From: Deltaproteobacteria bacterium
GTDB taxonomy: Bacteria > Myxococcota_A > Polyangia > DRWM01 > JAAZOP01
NCBI GenBank assembly: GCA_016218815.1
Contig: JACRCX010000082.1
Location: 1-64,000 of the forward strand
Length of the DNA stretch: 64,000 nt
Direction of reading: 5' to 3'
The translations under genes were made by a program, and so were the position numbers. Numbering within the stretch: position 1 is the stretch's first letter; each line of letters starts with the position of its first letter. The notes beneath the pieces were generated by a model. That model was given only the letters and a program-made list of their open reading frames with translations, was not told the DNA's origin and did no database searches. Positions 1-8,486 of the stretch are shown piece by piece.

Positions 1-225
1 ACTCATGGCTGCGGCCCTGCGTTTCCGTCACGACTTTCCCAGTGTGGTTCCGGAGGCCGCATGATTGCTACACGTCACACTGTCGCATGACACTGCATGA
101 TTCTCGCGGATCGCGCAAATGTCGCGGAGGAATACTATACACGAGTCCTGATCCGCGGTCACCGGGCTGGCGTCGATTGCACTCTTGGCGCGGCATCGCC
201 GGGTCCCTCGGAGCGGAGCCATGAT
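1..225. other. No gene seen at left edge
   Basis: No reading frame here has a ribosome binding site together with protein-like composition. The only recognisable signals belong to the minus-strand genes that follow. Confidence 0.5.
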
Positions 226-546
226 CTACCGTGGGAAGACGAGCGGCCACGGCATGTCGTAGAATGCAGGGTCAGTTAGCCGAAGCAACTGGAGCGCATA
301 TGCGTCGAAGACCTCGCGGCTCATCACGTCCCCATATTGCCGCAACACCTGCTCCAGGAGGATGAACGCCTCCATCCGTAGGTTGTGACCGGCGCCGATT
401 GCGGAGACGGCGGCGCGGAGCGTTGCTCTCGTGTCCAAGCCGCGGGCAACGATATCGACGCAAGCGGGAAGAACCTCAGCAGCCGCGAGCGCCAATGGCG
501 AGTAGCCGGAAGGTCGGGTAGGAGACGGCAGCCTCGGCGACGGCAT
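226..546 (-). CDS. Hypothetical protein, 106 aa
   Basis: Function is not recognised. The product is a short, mostly helical protein of 106 residues with no membrane segment, Ala/Leu rich in its N-terminal half, ending in an aromatic/proline-rich tail (FYDMPWPLVF). The ATG at 546 is preceded by GGAG about eight bases upstream, which supports the start. It lies 13 bases downstream of the small membrane-protein gene at 560-793 on the same strand, so the two probably share a transcript. It could alternatively be the displaced C-terminal half of that upstream gene after a frameshift, but each has its own plausible ribosome binding site. Confidence 0.5.
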   Translation of the reverse strand: MPSPRLPSPTRPSGYSPLALAAAEVLPACVDIVARGLDTRATLRAAVSAIGAGHNLRMEAFILLEQVLRQYGDVMSREVFDAYALQLLRLTDPAFYDMPWPLVFPR

Positions 547-559
547 CGCCAGGTCTCCG

Positions 560-793
560 TCAGCACCAGAGGCGTCGCTGGTACGCTTGGCGCACGGCCG
601 GGGTCATCATCGGCCCGAATGCTACGTACACGCCGCGCACACGGGCGTCTGCCTCGGCGTGCATCTGGTGCACCTGCCGCCGGCTCTGCATGACGCACGC
701 GGCCGTCGCCTCTCCGTCGAGGAATGCGACCGCGCCCAGTAGCAGAAGCGCGACGCTGCCACCGCCAAGAAGTTCGACGAGCAAGAACATCAC
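560..793 (-). CDS. Small membrane-anchored hypothetical protein, 77 aa
   Basis: A 77-residue protein with an N-terminal hydrophobic helix (about residues 2-26, rich in Leu/Val/Gly/Ala) followed by a short hydrophilic tail, so probably a single-pass inner-membrane protein. The start at 793 is well supported: a perfect AAGGAGG lies six bases before the ATG. No family is recognised. It precedes 226-546 with a 13-base gap and may form a two-gene unit with it. Confidence 0.55.
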   Translation of the reverse strand: MMFLLVELLGGGSVALLLLGAVAFLDGEATAACVMQSRRQVHQMHAEADARVRGVYVAFGPMMTPAVRQAYQRRLWC

Positions 794-1288
794 CTACCTC
801 CTTCCCGGAAGCGCATGACACCGTGTCGACCAAGCTGACTCGACGAAGCGGTGTCGCACCAGTCAACTACTGGTTCGAATCGCTTGACCTTCCCTTCATG
901 CCCGGCCGCGGCGCGGACGGAGACGGTTCCTCCTCGCCGAGCGGGAACGACTTCGCCGACCAGTCCGCAGGTCGGAGGGCCCGTCGTCCGCGAGGTTCGA
1001 CCGGGTCTGAAATCAGGCCGCGGCCGCCTGCACGACGACCGCGACGTCGGCCGCAGAGTCCGCCGCGGTTGCAGCCTTCGGCGCGCTCTGTCTGGCCACG
1101 GGGCATCAGGGGCGGGAGTGCGTCCTTCGCGCCGCTCTCGTGGGCTCCCCTGAATGTCGCCCCGGGGCGGGCGCGTCCCGCAAAGGTCGATCGCACCGCG
1201 ACGCAGATCGCGTCGCTCACTGCCGGCGAGAGTTAGACCGGCAGCATGTTCATCGCGCAAGCATGGACACCTCCCCCCCTGGCTTACC
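794..1288. other. Intergenic, no supported gene
   Basis: Several overlapping open frames exist on both strands, but they are Arg/Pro-rich, lack ribosome binding sites and look like GC-driven artefacts. Nothing else was recognised. Confidence 0.5.
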
Positions 1289-1963
1289 TTACCCGCAGCA
1301 TCGGTCGCTTCCTTGGTGGCGGCGAAGGTGCCGTCCGACGCTGCCGCGCAAGCTGATGCCGGCCCGTTCCGCAAGTTCGACACCGAGTCGTCGGCAGCGC
1401 CGGAACACGCCCACGGTGGAGCGGCCGGTGGCCTTCCCGACCTCCTCCAGTCCGAAACCCTCGTAGCGCAGCTCGAGCATGTCGCCGTCGGTGGCCGAGA
1501 GCGTGGCGAACCAGGCGCCGAGGTCCATCGCGCTCAGCACGTTCGCTTCCGGGCTGGCGATGCCCGGTCGCGCCAGCCCCAGCGACCGGTCCTCGTGGCG
1601 CTCATCGTCGTCGTCGTGGTCGGGGACGCCGTCGAGGCGCCGAAGATCGACCCCTCGTTCCTGCTGGATGTAGACGTCCTCGCCCCACCGGGTGCCGTCG
1701 CCGGAAACGAACCGACGTCCGCGGTCCTTGGTACGCAACTTGGCGACGTGGACGACGAGGGCCACGTCGGGGGTGTGGCCGAGCATTGCCTGCTGCCGGA
1801 ACCACGCCCAGCACTGGGCCAGTCCCTCCTGGACGCGGTCGTCGCAGTCGTTGGAGTAGTAGACGGCGCGCTCGCAGACGCGGAGGGCGCCGCTGCGTAC
1901 GATGCTCTCGAACTGATCTCGGGCGGCCGAGGTGGCGATGTTCTCGGCGTTCTCGTACGTCAT
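1289..1963 (-). CDS. Sigma-70-family-like regulator, 224 aa
   Basis: Probable RNA polymerase sigma factor of the ECF/small-sigma type, or a phage/plasmid relative. Residues about 15-65 resemble sigma region 2, with the acidic, aromatic stretch expected there (VQEGLAQCWAWF). Residues about 150-205 resemble region 4: MLELRYEGFGLEEVGKATG is followed by an Arg-rich recognition helix. The linker between them is unusually acidic (DHDDDDERHED). The length fits small sigma factors (180-230 aa). The ATG at 1963 has AAGGAGG six bases upstream. No anti-sigma gene is recognisable beside it. Family membership rests on motif-level similarity only. It may regulate genes of the element rather than housekeeping genes. 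Confidence 0.6.
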   Translation of the reverse strand: MTYENAENIATSAARDQFESIVRSGALRVCERAVYYSNDCDDRVQEGLAQCWAWFRQQAMLGHTPDVALVVHVAKLRTKDRGRRFVSGDGTRWGEDVYIQQERGVDLRRLDGVPDHDDDDERHEDRSLGLARPGIASPEANVLSAMDLGAWFATLSATDGDMLELRYEGFGLEEVGKATGRSTVGVFRRCRRLGVELAERAGISLRGSVGRHLRRHQGSDRCCG

Positions 1964-2150
1964 CCGCTCCTCCTTGGGCGCACGAGGGGCGGGTGCCCCT
2001 GCGGCGCAATGCGCGCCGCGAGGGCGCTAGGGTTGGTGTTGGCCGACATCGGTGACCGGGATGGCCAGCGAGGCGGCGTCTCGACGAGATACGAGCTACT
2101 GTCCCTCCATATACCTTATGCCGAATGCGGACAGAGTCTTTTCAGGCGTG

Positions 2151-2179
2151 TTGACAGCCTGTCCGTACCTGGTTATGCT
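2151..2179 (+). promoter_or_regulatory. Sigma-70-type promoter for the DUF4160/XRE pair
   Basis: A perfect -35 box TTGACA (2151-2156) is followed by a 17-base spacer and a -10 box TATGCT (2174-2179). The TTG start codon of the DUF4160 gene is at 2204, so the leader would be short (about 20 bases). This is the clearest vegetative promoter in the left part of the window. Confidence 0.7.
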
Positions 2180-2203
2180 CTGGTTCAGGAACAGGGAGCG
2201 CGC

Positions 2204-2491
2204 TTGGCGAAGGTGACCGCGTTCACGATTCCCGGGTTGGACCTCTGGTTCAATTCGAGTGACCACATCCCCCCGCACTTCCACGCCCGGAAGCCGGGGT
2301 GCTGGGAGGTGCGGGTGTTCTTCATGGACTGCGCGCCCGGCTGGTTGGCGTCGAAGAAGGTGTGGCCGCGAGGTCGAGGTGGTCCTCGGCGCCAAGAGCG
2401 AGAGGCCATCCTCGACGCGACGTTGGCGCACCGAGTCGAGCTGCTCGCGGAGTGGGAGACCAAGGTGCGGACGCGGAAGGAGCAGAGCTAA
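2204..2491 (+). CDS. DUF4160-family protein, 95 aa
   Basis: The protein has the compact DUF4160 signature: an N-terminal strand, then WFNSSDHIPPHFHARKPG (about residues 16-33; the HxPHFH core typifies the family) and a helical C-terminus. DUF4160 genes are commonly paired with DUF2442 genes and are suspected to form toxin-antitoxin-like modules; no activity can be read from the sequence. The TTG start is chosen because GGAG lies about seven bases upstream and the protein then aligns end to end with the paralogue at 57544-57828. Its stop codon overlaps the ATG of the next gene, so the two are translationally coupled. Confidence 0.8.
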   Translation: MAKVTAFTIPGLDLWFNSSDHIPPHFHARKPGCWEVRVFFMDCAPGWLASKKVWPRGRGGPRRQEREAILDATLAHRVELLAEWETKVRTRKEQS

Positions 2492-3309
2492 TGGAAAACG
2501 CGGTACCGATGACCGTGCTCATGAGGGACCCGGGCTGTGCAGGGACCATCCGCTCGGCGGGTTCGATGCGGGTGGTGCGCTCGGCCGACGCCGCCGGCGT
2601 CAACGGCACCCACAACGTGTTCGTCCTGGCGCTGGCCTCGGAGTTGGGGGGCGTGACGGAGTACGTCCGCCGGGCGAACCAGCGTCATGTCCTGCGTGCC
2701 CTCCTCGTCCGCGCTGACGTCGAGCCACGATGGGTAGCGCAGATGCTGGACAGGGCGGACCTGCGCACCCTGCGCAACCTCCTGGTCCACCGGGGGCCCG
2801 AGCTACCCCGACGTGTTCTGGGCGCCTGGCGCCTGGCAGCCCAGGACGACCTCATCGCCGATGCGACGGTGGTCAAGGACATGCTGTTCGTCCTGTCCTG
2901 TGCCTTGGAGAGGTTCGAGCTTCCGTTCGCCCGACTCCCCGCCCTGGCCGCCATCCCGCCGAAGGACCGCGCCCAACTCGAGGTCGCCGACGACGGGAGC
3001 TACATCTCCTGGCCCAGCGCCGACGTCCACCTGGACATCGAGGCTGTGCGCGTGGCGCTCGACCCCGCCGCTCGGGACCGGGCCCTGCACCAGAAGCTGG
3101 TGCACGACCGCCGGTTCGGGTTGGCCGTGGCGAAGCTGCGGGAGGTGAAAGGGCTCCGGCAGTCGGGCGTGGGAGGCGTCTCCGCCCGGCAACTGCGCCG
3201 CATCGAGGCTGGCGAGTTCTTCCCCCGACTGGACACCCTGAAGAGGATGGCGGCCGCCCACGGGATGAAGCTCGCCGAGTACCTGGACGCGCTGGCCCAG
3301 ACCCGTTGA
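2491..3309 (+). CDS. XRE-type regulator with DUF2442-like region, 272 aa
   Basis: Partner of the DUF4160 gene, with which it overlaps by one base. The N-terminal 150 residues are unassigned. Residues about 165-195 (VADDGSYISWPSADVHLDIE) resemble DUF2442. The C-terminal 60 residues form a helix-turn-helix of XRE type (KLREVKGLRQSGVGGVS, then RRIEAGEFFPRLDTLKRMA). By analogy with DUF4160/DUF2442 modules it may bind the partner protein and autorepress the promoter at 2151-2179; this is inference. A full-length paralogue of the same length lies at 57828-58646. Confidence 0.7.
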   Translation: MENAVPMTVLMRDPGCAGTIRSAGSMRVVRSADAAGVNGTHNVFVLALASELGGVTEYVRRANQRHVLRALLVRADVEPRWVAQMLDRADLRTLRNLLVHRGPELPRRVLGAWRLAAQDDLIADATVVKDMLFVLSCALERFELPFARLPALAAIPPKDRAQLEVADDGSYISWPSADVHLDIEAVRVALDPAARDRALHQKLVHDRRFGLAVAKLREVKGLRQSGVGGVSARQLRRIEAGEFFPRLDTLKRMAAAHGMKLAEYLDALAQTR

Positions 3310-3519
3310 TGTCCAGAACGTAGGCGCCTCTCCTCCCCATCGCTTCGACCCCGGACGCCCCCCGGCACGCATCCGAAGTCGGGATTTTCTGCGACCGTGC
3401 GACTGCAGCTGCGGGTGCAAGCTCTCTCCACGCTCGTCGGGATTCCAGGACGTTCTTGGACTCCCCGGCAAGCAGGGAGCGGCCCAACGGCGGGCCGGCG
3501 AGGCAGGAGGAAGAACGTC

Positions 3520-3996
3520 ATGAAGAGGAAGGACAGGAACCACAAGACGGGCAAGTCGGCGTCGGTGACTCGCCGCAAGCGCCCCTCGCGGGCAACTCCG
3601 GCTGGACGTCGCTCACCCTCGCGCCTGCAGGCAGCGCTTGCTGACCCCCGCTGCCCGCCGGTCGGCTCGACGATGACGCGCACGGTCACGACCCGGGCGG
3701 GGAAGACCGTGACCTGCGTCTGCAAGGTCACGGACGCGGGCTTCGAGTACGAGGGCGAGTTGCACGACAGCCCCACGCCGGTCGCGACCACGTTCGCGCG
3801 CGAGGTGATGGGCCAGGCGCCGGGCAGCCGTCGTGCCGGGTTCCAGTTCTTCTTCCCGCGCTCCCACGTGCCCGAGGAGAAGAAGACCGGTGCTCGGGTT
3901 GCGCGCATTACCTCGAGCAAGAAGGCCAAGAAGACCCGCACCCACTCGAACACGGCGCCGGCGACGACTACGACCACGGGTGCGGCGGCCGGTTGA
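3520..3996 (+). CDS. RAMA/DUF2924-like small protein, 158 aa
   Basis: The N-terminus is very basic (Lys/Arg-rich, about residues 1-38). A central domain follows, with the pattern of RAMA or DUF2924 proteins: GSTMTRTV near residue 48, GFEYEGELHDSPTPVA near residue 75 and AGFQFFFP near residue 105. The C-terminus is Lys/Thr rich and low in complexity. RAMA domains are usually associated with DNA-modification enzymes, and DUF2924 proteins are common in phages and plasmids. The ATG at 3520 is preceded by GGAGG with a nine-base spacer; longer in-frame starts lack such a site. A shorter paralogue lies at 4616-4918. Confidence 0.65.
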   Translation: MKRKDRNHKTGKSASVTRRKRPSRATPAGRRSPSRLQAALADPRCPPVGSTMTRTVTTRAGKTVTCVCKVTDAGFEYEGELHDSPTPVATTFAREVMGQAPGSRRAGFQFFFPRSHVPEEKKTGARVARITSSKKAKKTRTHSNTAPATTTTTGAAAG

Positions 3997-4615
3997 GGGT
4001 GGCCGCGTGCGTCTGTCCTCCCCCTCCTCCTGGACAGCCGGAATGCTTCACCTCGGTGCTCGAGCTGACGCCGTCTTGGGGCATGCCAGCCCGCCATGCG
4101 TCATCGCCCCGGACGACGAGACGCCGCAGGGAACGAGGCAGTGACCGCCATGAGGACCAGCACCGCACCGATGGCCGGAGCGCTGGTCGGCACCGCGAAG
4201 AACGATTCCGGAGGAGCGCGCCGAATGCATCTGCGGGACGCCAACCATGTGCCACCTCCTGACCTCCGACAGCTCGCCCTGCCTCTCGTGGTGGCGCTCG
4301 GTCGAATACGCCGGAGAGGATGGCGGCGGACCACGGGATCAGCCTGTCCGAATGTCCCGACGCCCTCGCAGGAGCCGAGTAGCTCCGGAAAACCGACGAT
4401 GCTGCCGCGTAGCGCTCGCCGTCGCAGCACAGCAGCCGAGCATCCTGTTCGCTTCCGTCCCTTCCACCGAATTGATCTCACGAGTTTCTGCGACCGAGTT
4501 GCCCCCGCTTTGGCCGCACCATCACGCGAGCGTCGTCGGTCTGGCTCGTCGGGATGTCCTCGGCGAGTTCGATCGACGCGAAGCCGGACCCCGTAGGGTC
4601 AAAGAGGAGACACGC
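3997..4615. other. Intergenic, no supported gene
   Basis: This 0.6 kb lies between the two RAMA/DUF2924-like paralogues. Open frames on both strands are low-complexity and have no ribosome binding sites. It may be the decayed remains of another gene copy, but no similarity to the flanking genes was recognised. Confidence 0.45.
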
Positions 4616-4918
4616 ATGCGAGATAGTAGCAAGGACAAGAAGGAGTCAACTGGGAAAGCTCGGCTGCGGGCGGCGCTTCTCGATCCCCGCTGCCCGAGGT
4701 TTGGAACCACCATGCGGCGGACGATGAAAGGCCGCGACGGGCGCGAACACACCTGCGAGTGCCGCGTGACGGCGAACGGCTTCCTCTACTGCAACGATCT
4801 TTACGACACGCCGACCCCGGTCGCCACGCGGTTTGTAATTGAGGTCCTCGGGCACGCCGCGGGCACGCGACGCGCGGGCTTCCGTTTCTTCTTCCCGCAC
4901 TCCGCGGCGTCCCGCTAG
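4616..4918 (+). CDS. RAMA/DUF2924-like small protein, 100 aa
   Basis: Paralogue of 3520-3996, reduced to the domain itself. It keeps the DPRCPxxGTTMRRT start of the domain (about residues 24-37), the central GFLYCNDLYDTPTPVATRF (about residues 59-77) and the AGFRFFFP ending. The basic N-terminal tail is short and the low-complexity C-terminus is absent. Start ATG at 4616 follows an AGAGGAGA stretch about six bases upstream. The two copies diverge well beyond a recent duplication. Likely a DNA-associated accessory protein of the element; the exact role is unknown. Confidence 0.65.
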   Translation: MRDSSKDKKESTGKARLRAALLDPRCPRFGTTMRRTMKGRDGREHTCECRVTANGFLYCNDLYDTPTPVATRFVIEVLGHAAGTRRAGFRFFFPHSAASR

Positions 4919-4982
4919 CACGGGCGGAGGAAATGATTGATCGGAACCTTCATCCACGGCGCCGGAGCAGCAGGGTGATCGA

Positions 4983-6047
4983 ATGAACTCCACCTCGGAC
5001 GAGAACCGGGCAGACGGCCCGTCGCCTGCCGGCAGCGCCACCGCAACGAGTGGGACGGGCGGCGACGACACGAGCCAGCGGCCGCCATCAAATACCGCGA
5101 CGGCTGTTCGGTCGGTTCCCTCCCGACACTGGGCGCCAGCACCGTTCGCGTTGCTGCGGCATCTCAAGGCACTGGGTCTCCACCTCGCGGACCTCCCGGT
5201 CCTCCTGGTAGCGCTGGGCCGCGCGGGTCGGGACAGGACCTTCTTCACGTCTACCGCCCGGTGGGCCAACGACGCCGGCGTGTCCGAGCGGGGACTCTCG
5301 AAGTCGCTCGCCCGTCTCAAGGGCCGGTTTCTGCGGGTGGTCGATACGGGACGCCACGGGCACGCGGCTACCTACTCGGTAGAGCCGTTGGACCACATCG
5401 TCGCCACGTTGGAGACGCGGGGGCCCACGCGTGCAGAGCGTTCGGTGACGGACGTTCAGGGAAGCGCGTTCGGTGAACGGCGGGCCGGCGAGGGGTGTAC
5501 GTCGTTCACCGATGGGCTGCCCGGAAAGGCAACGAATGGTGAACAGGGTTCACCCCAACAGACCCCAAAAGAAGGAAAGACCCCTGAACAGACCCCCGGA
5601 GGGGGGCCACGGCTGGGTGACGTCGGATCGATGGAGGAAGCGTCCACCGAGGGCGTCCTCAGAACTCCAGACGCCTCATCGGGCAGCGACGGTTCGACGA
5701 CGTCTGCCCGATGCCCCGACGATCGGGTCGAACGATTCATGGAGGTCTACGCCGGCCTCCTCCACCAGCTCCGGGGCGTCTCGCGGCCGGTCATCGGCGA
5801 CAAGGACCGCGCGGTGCTCCTTTCCTTCATCGTCGGTCGTCCCGACGCGGAGATCATGATGGTACTTGAGCGTTTCGTACGCGACGACGATCAATTTCTC
5901 GTCAAGGTCGGTTGGCAGCTGCGCCTTCTGGAGCTGCGGGCCAACCGGTACCTGGCGACGACCCGCGACACGTCCACCGCCCGGCGTGGGAGCTACAGCG
6001 ATACGGCGTGGGCCGATGCTTCGCCGGGCGACGCATCGCTGGAATAG
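4983..6047 (+). CDS. Replication-initiation-like winged-helix protein, 354 aa
   Basis: Residues about 50-135 look like a winged helix of the kind found in phage/plasmid replication proteins (FFTSTARWANDAGVSERGLS, then KSLARLKGRFLRVVDTG). A long low-complexity linker rich in Gly, Pro, Thr and Ser follows (about 150-245). The C-terminal 90 residues are helical and end in a DnaD-like QLRLLELRANRYLATTRD. The gene lies 11 bases upstream of a DnaC-type ATPase, the usual arrangement of a primosomal pair that loads the host helicase at a phage or plasmid origin. Assignment rests on organisation plus a weak HTH signal. The role may be initiation or recruitment of the loader. Confidence 0.55.
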   Translation: MNSTSDENRADGPSPAGSATATSGTGGDDTSQRPPSNTATAVRSVPSRHWAPAPFALLRHLKALGLHLADLPVLLVALGRAGRDRTFFTSTARWANDAGVSERGLSKSLARLKGRFLRVVDTGRHGHAATYSVEPLDHIVATLETRGPTRAERSVTDVQGSAFGERRAGEGCTSFTDGLPGKATNGEQGSPQQTPKEGKTPEQTPGGGPRLGDVGSMEEASTEGVLRTPDASSGSDGSTTSARCPDDRVERFMEVYAGLLHQLRGVSRPVIGDKDRAVLLSFIVGRPDAEIMMVLERFVRDDDQFLVKVGWQLRLLELRANRYLATTRDTSTARRGSYSDTAWADASPGDASLE

Positions 6048-6058
6048 GGAAGGCAGAC

Positions 6059-6919
6059 ATGAGCAAGGGCAACGAAGAGTGTCCGGAGCGTGATGACGAC
6101 GAACCCGAGTTGCTTCCGCCACCGGAGGTACCGGGATGGGACCCACCACCGCCGAAGCCGTCGGCGCCCCCAGCCGAGCCACGATGTCCGAACCGGGACA
6201 GCTGTCCACACGGGTTCGGTAGGGAGTGTCGATGGGCGACAGTCAGCGCGAAGACCGCGCTCCCGGATGGGTGGGGATGCGACCTGTTCTTGAAGTACCG
6301 TGCGGAATTGGAGGAGCTCGACGCGAAGCATGCTCACGTACCGCGACGATTCTGGAAAACGTTGGGGATCGGTCGCAACGGACGGTTCGACGGATTGGTG
6401 CCGACGCAGGAGTTGGTCGAGGTCGAGAAGCACGACGAGGGAATCCTGGTCTTGGCCGGTCCGAGCGGTGTCGGCAAGAGTCTCGAGGCCGCGTGGTGGG
6501 CATACCTGCATGATGGCCTCTTCGTTCGCGGATCTGAGCTCGCTCGCGCGAACTGGTACGAGGACACGGTGGTGAGAAGGCTCCTGCGCGTCTGGGCGCT
6601 GGTCATCGACGACGTCGGCGTCGAGTACGACGACGTGAAGGGAAACTGGCGCAGCCGCCTGGATGAGGTCCTCTGTACCAGGCACGACGATTGTTGCCCG
6701 ACTATCGTGACGACCAATCTCCCACCCGAGCAGTTCCGATCTCTTGTCGGAGATCGGGTGTGGGACCGCATCAAGGACGGCGGGCGGTTCCACAAGTGCG
6801 TCCGCGCGAGCCTCCGTTCCCCCCACCGTGGGTCGGAAGACGGAGAACCCGCGGCAACGAGTGGTCCAGAGGCTGGCAGGGCCGACGAGCCGGAGGACAC
6901 GCTCGATCGGAAAGGGTAG
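6059..6919 (+). CDS. DnaC/IstB-type AAA+ helicase loader, 286 aa
   Basis: An AAA+ ATPase of the DnaC/IstB group. After a Pro-rich N-terminus and a Cys-containing segment (CPNRDSCPHGFGRECRW, possibly metal binding, near residues 43-60) comes a Walker A motif GPSGVGKS (about residues 135-142). Walker B ALVIDDVGVEYDD is near residue 180, and a sensor-1-type TIVTTNLPPEQF near residue 218. DnaC relatives load the replicative helicase; IstB relatives serve transposases, but no transposase gene is nearby and the partner upstream is replication-like. ATG 6059 sits behind GGAAGG. It probably provides helicase loading for autonomous or rolling replication of the element. Confidence 0.75.
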   Translation: MSKGNEECPERDDDEPELLPPPEVPGWDPPPPKPSAPPAEPRCPNRDSCPHGFGRECRWATVSAKTALPDGWGCDLFLKYRAELEELDAKHAHVPRRFWKTLGIGRNGRFDGLVPTQELVEVEKHDEGILVLAGPSGVGKSLEAAWWAYLHDGLFVRGSELARANWYEDTVVRRLLRVWALVIDDVGVEYDDVKGNWRSRLDEVLCTRHDDCCPTIVTTNLPPEQFRSLVGDRVWDRIKDGGRFHKCVRASLRSPHRGSEDGEPAATSGPEAGRADEPEDTLDRKG

Positions 6920-7207
6920 GGGGGTCCGCCGCGCATCCGTTCCTCTTGGAACCCCTGTCGGCTCGTAGAGCGCGGCCCGTTCGTGCGTGCCGATCTCGCG
7001 AAGGGACGTCGCGCCGCTGAACCTCCGGCAGTCCGTCGTCGGCGGCGGTGCTGAACCCGGGCCTCCTCCGGGACGTCGGTGTTGCTCCATGTCGGGCTTG
7101 CAGAAACCGTCCTCCGACTTGGCGTCACGACCTCTCGTTTGACCTCGAGCGGCCCCCCCTTCCCACCGCCTGATGGTCGGGTCCATAATTGTCGTGCGAG
7201 GTGGAAA

Positions 7208-7963
7208 ATGTCACGCGCATCCATCAAGGACCAGGAACGCGAGATCCGAGAGAAGCTCCGCAGGCAGGTATTCGGTCCACGGGACCGTGAGGACGGCGAC
7301 CGGGCCGAATCGCAAGCAGACACCGGACCCCAGGTTGTTGAACCGCTGGCGGTGGAGCCCGGGAAACTCGCGTCGCCACCCGACGCCGGGGAGGCGGCCG
7401 ACCGAGCCGAGTACTTCGACGAACTTGGGATCGCCCTCGGGCTGGACGACGTGACGCGGTTTCGGACAGAAAGCGGAGGCGAACTGCTCATCGACCGACG
7501 GGGTGCCGAACACTTCGATCCGAACAAGCTGAAGGACCTACCGGCCGTCGTGCAACAGGTCGTGCGCGGCAGAATCGGCATGCTGTTCCACGCGTGCGCG
7601 GGAGTGGCCGAAGCCGGGCACGCCACAGAGACTGCGATGCTAAGTCCCATCGCGGTCGCGCTGCTCGAGCCCGGCGATGGGGCGGCGGAAGCTCTGTTGG
7701 CCAGCACCGCCGTCGCATCCTACGTCCTCGCCGGTAGGGTCGCGGCTCGCCTGAGCAGGCATCTCTCCCAACCCAGCCTCGCCGACACCGTCTCCGCGTA
7801 CGGGCGCCTCCATACGCGGATGACCGGCGGGCTTGCCGTCACCCTCGCCGCCTTGGCCAAGATCCGGGCGCTACGCAAGGACTGGGACCGCGAGTTGCAG
7901 ATCACGTGCAGGAGGTCGAACGATGGGGACCACGTCGAGGTCCAGCCCGGCACCAGCCATTAG
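7208..7963 (+). CDS. Hypothetical protein, 251 aa
   Basis: Not recognised. The N-terminal 30 residues are highly charged and coiled-coil-like (IKDQEREIREKLRRQVFG), followed by an acidic disordered stretch to about residue 70. Residues about 75-245 are an Ala/Leu-rich helical domain. The ATG at 7208 has GAGG six bases upstream. Its 3' end overlaps the next gene by 41 bases, so the two are almost certainly co-transcribed. Position behind the replication pair suggests an element maintenance function, without direct support. Confidence 0.6.
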   Translation: MSRASIKDQEREIREKLRRQVFGPRDREDGDRAESQADTGPQVVEPLAVEPGKLASPPDAGEAADRAEYFDELGIALGLDDVTRFRTESGGELLIDRRGAEHFDPNKLKDLPAVVQQVVRGRIGMLFHACAGVAEAGHATETAMLSPIAVALLEPGDGAAEALLASTAVASYVLAGRVAARLSRHLSQPSLADTVSAYGRLHTRMTGGLAVTLAALAKIRALRKDWDRELQITCRRSNDGDHVEVQPGTSH

Positions 7964-8486
7964 AAAACGTCCGCTTCCGAGCCTCGAGGAGGTGCCGGGG
8001 CTCCGGGTGTCGCGTTTGCGTGAAGTCGCCAGGAACTTGATCCCCGACGAGAGGGGAGCGTTTCGGATCACCATCGACTCGCCAGGGGGGCCGCAGGAGA
8101 TGTCGCTGGTTCCGGACCCGCGACCCTACGGTTCCCGTCTCCTGGCGGAGTGCGAGTGCGGCCGACGTGCGGCGGTACTTCGGCTCGACGTCGCCACGGG
8201 GCGCTGGCGATGCGCCGGATGCCTGCACCTGCGGAGCGCGAGGTCGCGTTTCGGCCGAAACCCGACGTTCCGGGAACTGGTGCTGCCGGCGCTGCTTCTT
8301 GAGCGCGTTCGCCGGAAACTCGCATACCCCAGGGCCCCGCGGGCCAAACGCGAGTTGTTCATCCGGATCGAGAATGCGACCGTCGAGCAGATCGCGGAGG
8401 CGCTCAGATCCATGATGGGCACGTCGACCATCAACAGCGTCTCGGGTACCGACGGCACGGGTGGTCCCGCTCTGCACCCGTTCTGA
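7923..8486 (+). CDS. Hypothetical zinc-ribbon protein, 187 aa
   Basis: Function not recognised. Residues about 76-103 form a four-cysteine knuckle pair (CECG, 21 intervening residues, then CAGC) typical of a zinc ribbon. The rest is basic and includes a helical segment (FIRIENATVEQIAEALRSMM). Zinc ribbons of this type are common in small DNA- or RNA-binding proteins of mobile elements. The ATG at 7923 has AGGAGG seven bases upstream and lies inside the end of the previous gene. Confidence 0.6.
   Translation: MGTTSRSSPAPAIRKRPLPSLEEVPGLRVSRLREVARNLIPDERGAFRITIDSPGGPQEMSLVPDPRPYGSRLLAECECGRRAAVLRLDVATGRWRCAGCLHLRSARSRFGRNPTFRELVLPALLLERVRRKLAYPRAPRAKRELFIRIENATVEQIAEALRSMMGTSTINSVSGTDGTGGPALHPF

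Noticed and set aside
860..890. T-arm-like GGTTCGAATC as the missing tRNA-Arg half
   Set aside because: The flanks do not pair as a T-stem and no acceptor strand complementary to GCGGCCG follows. The strand is also wrong.
867..1220. Minus-strand frame upstream of the sigma-like gene
   Set aside because: No ribosome binding site, Arg/Gly/Pro-rich composition and no family pattern.
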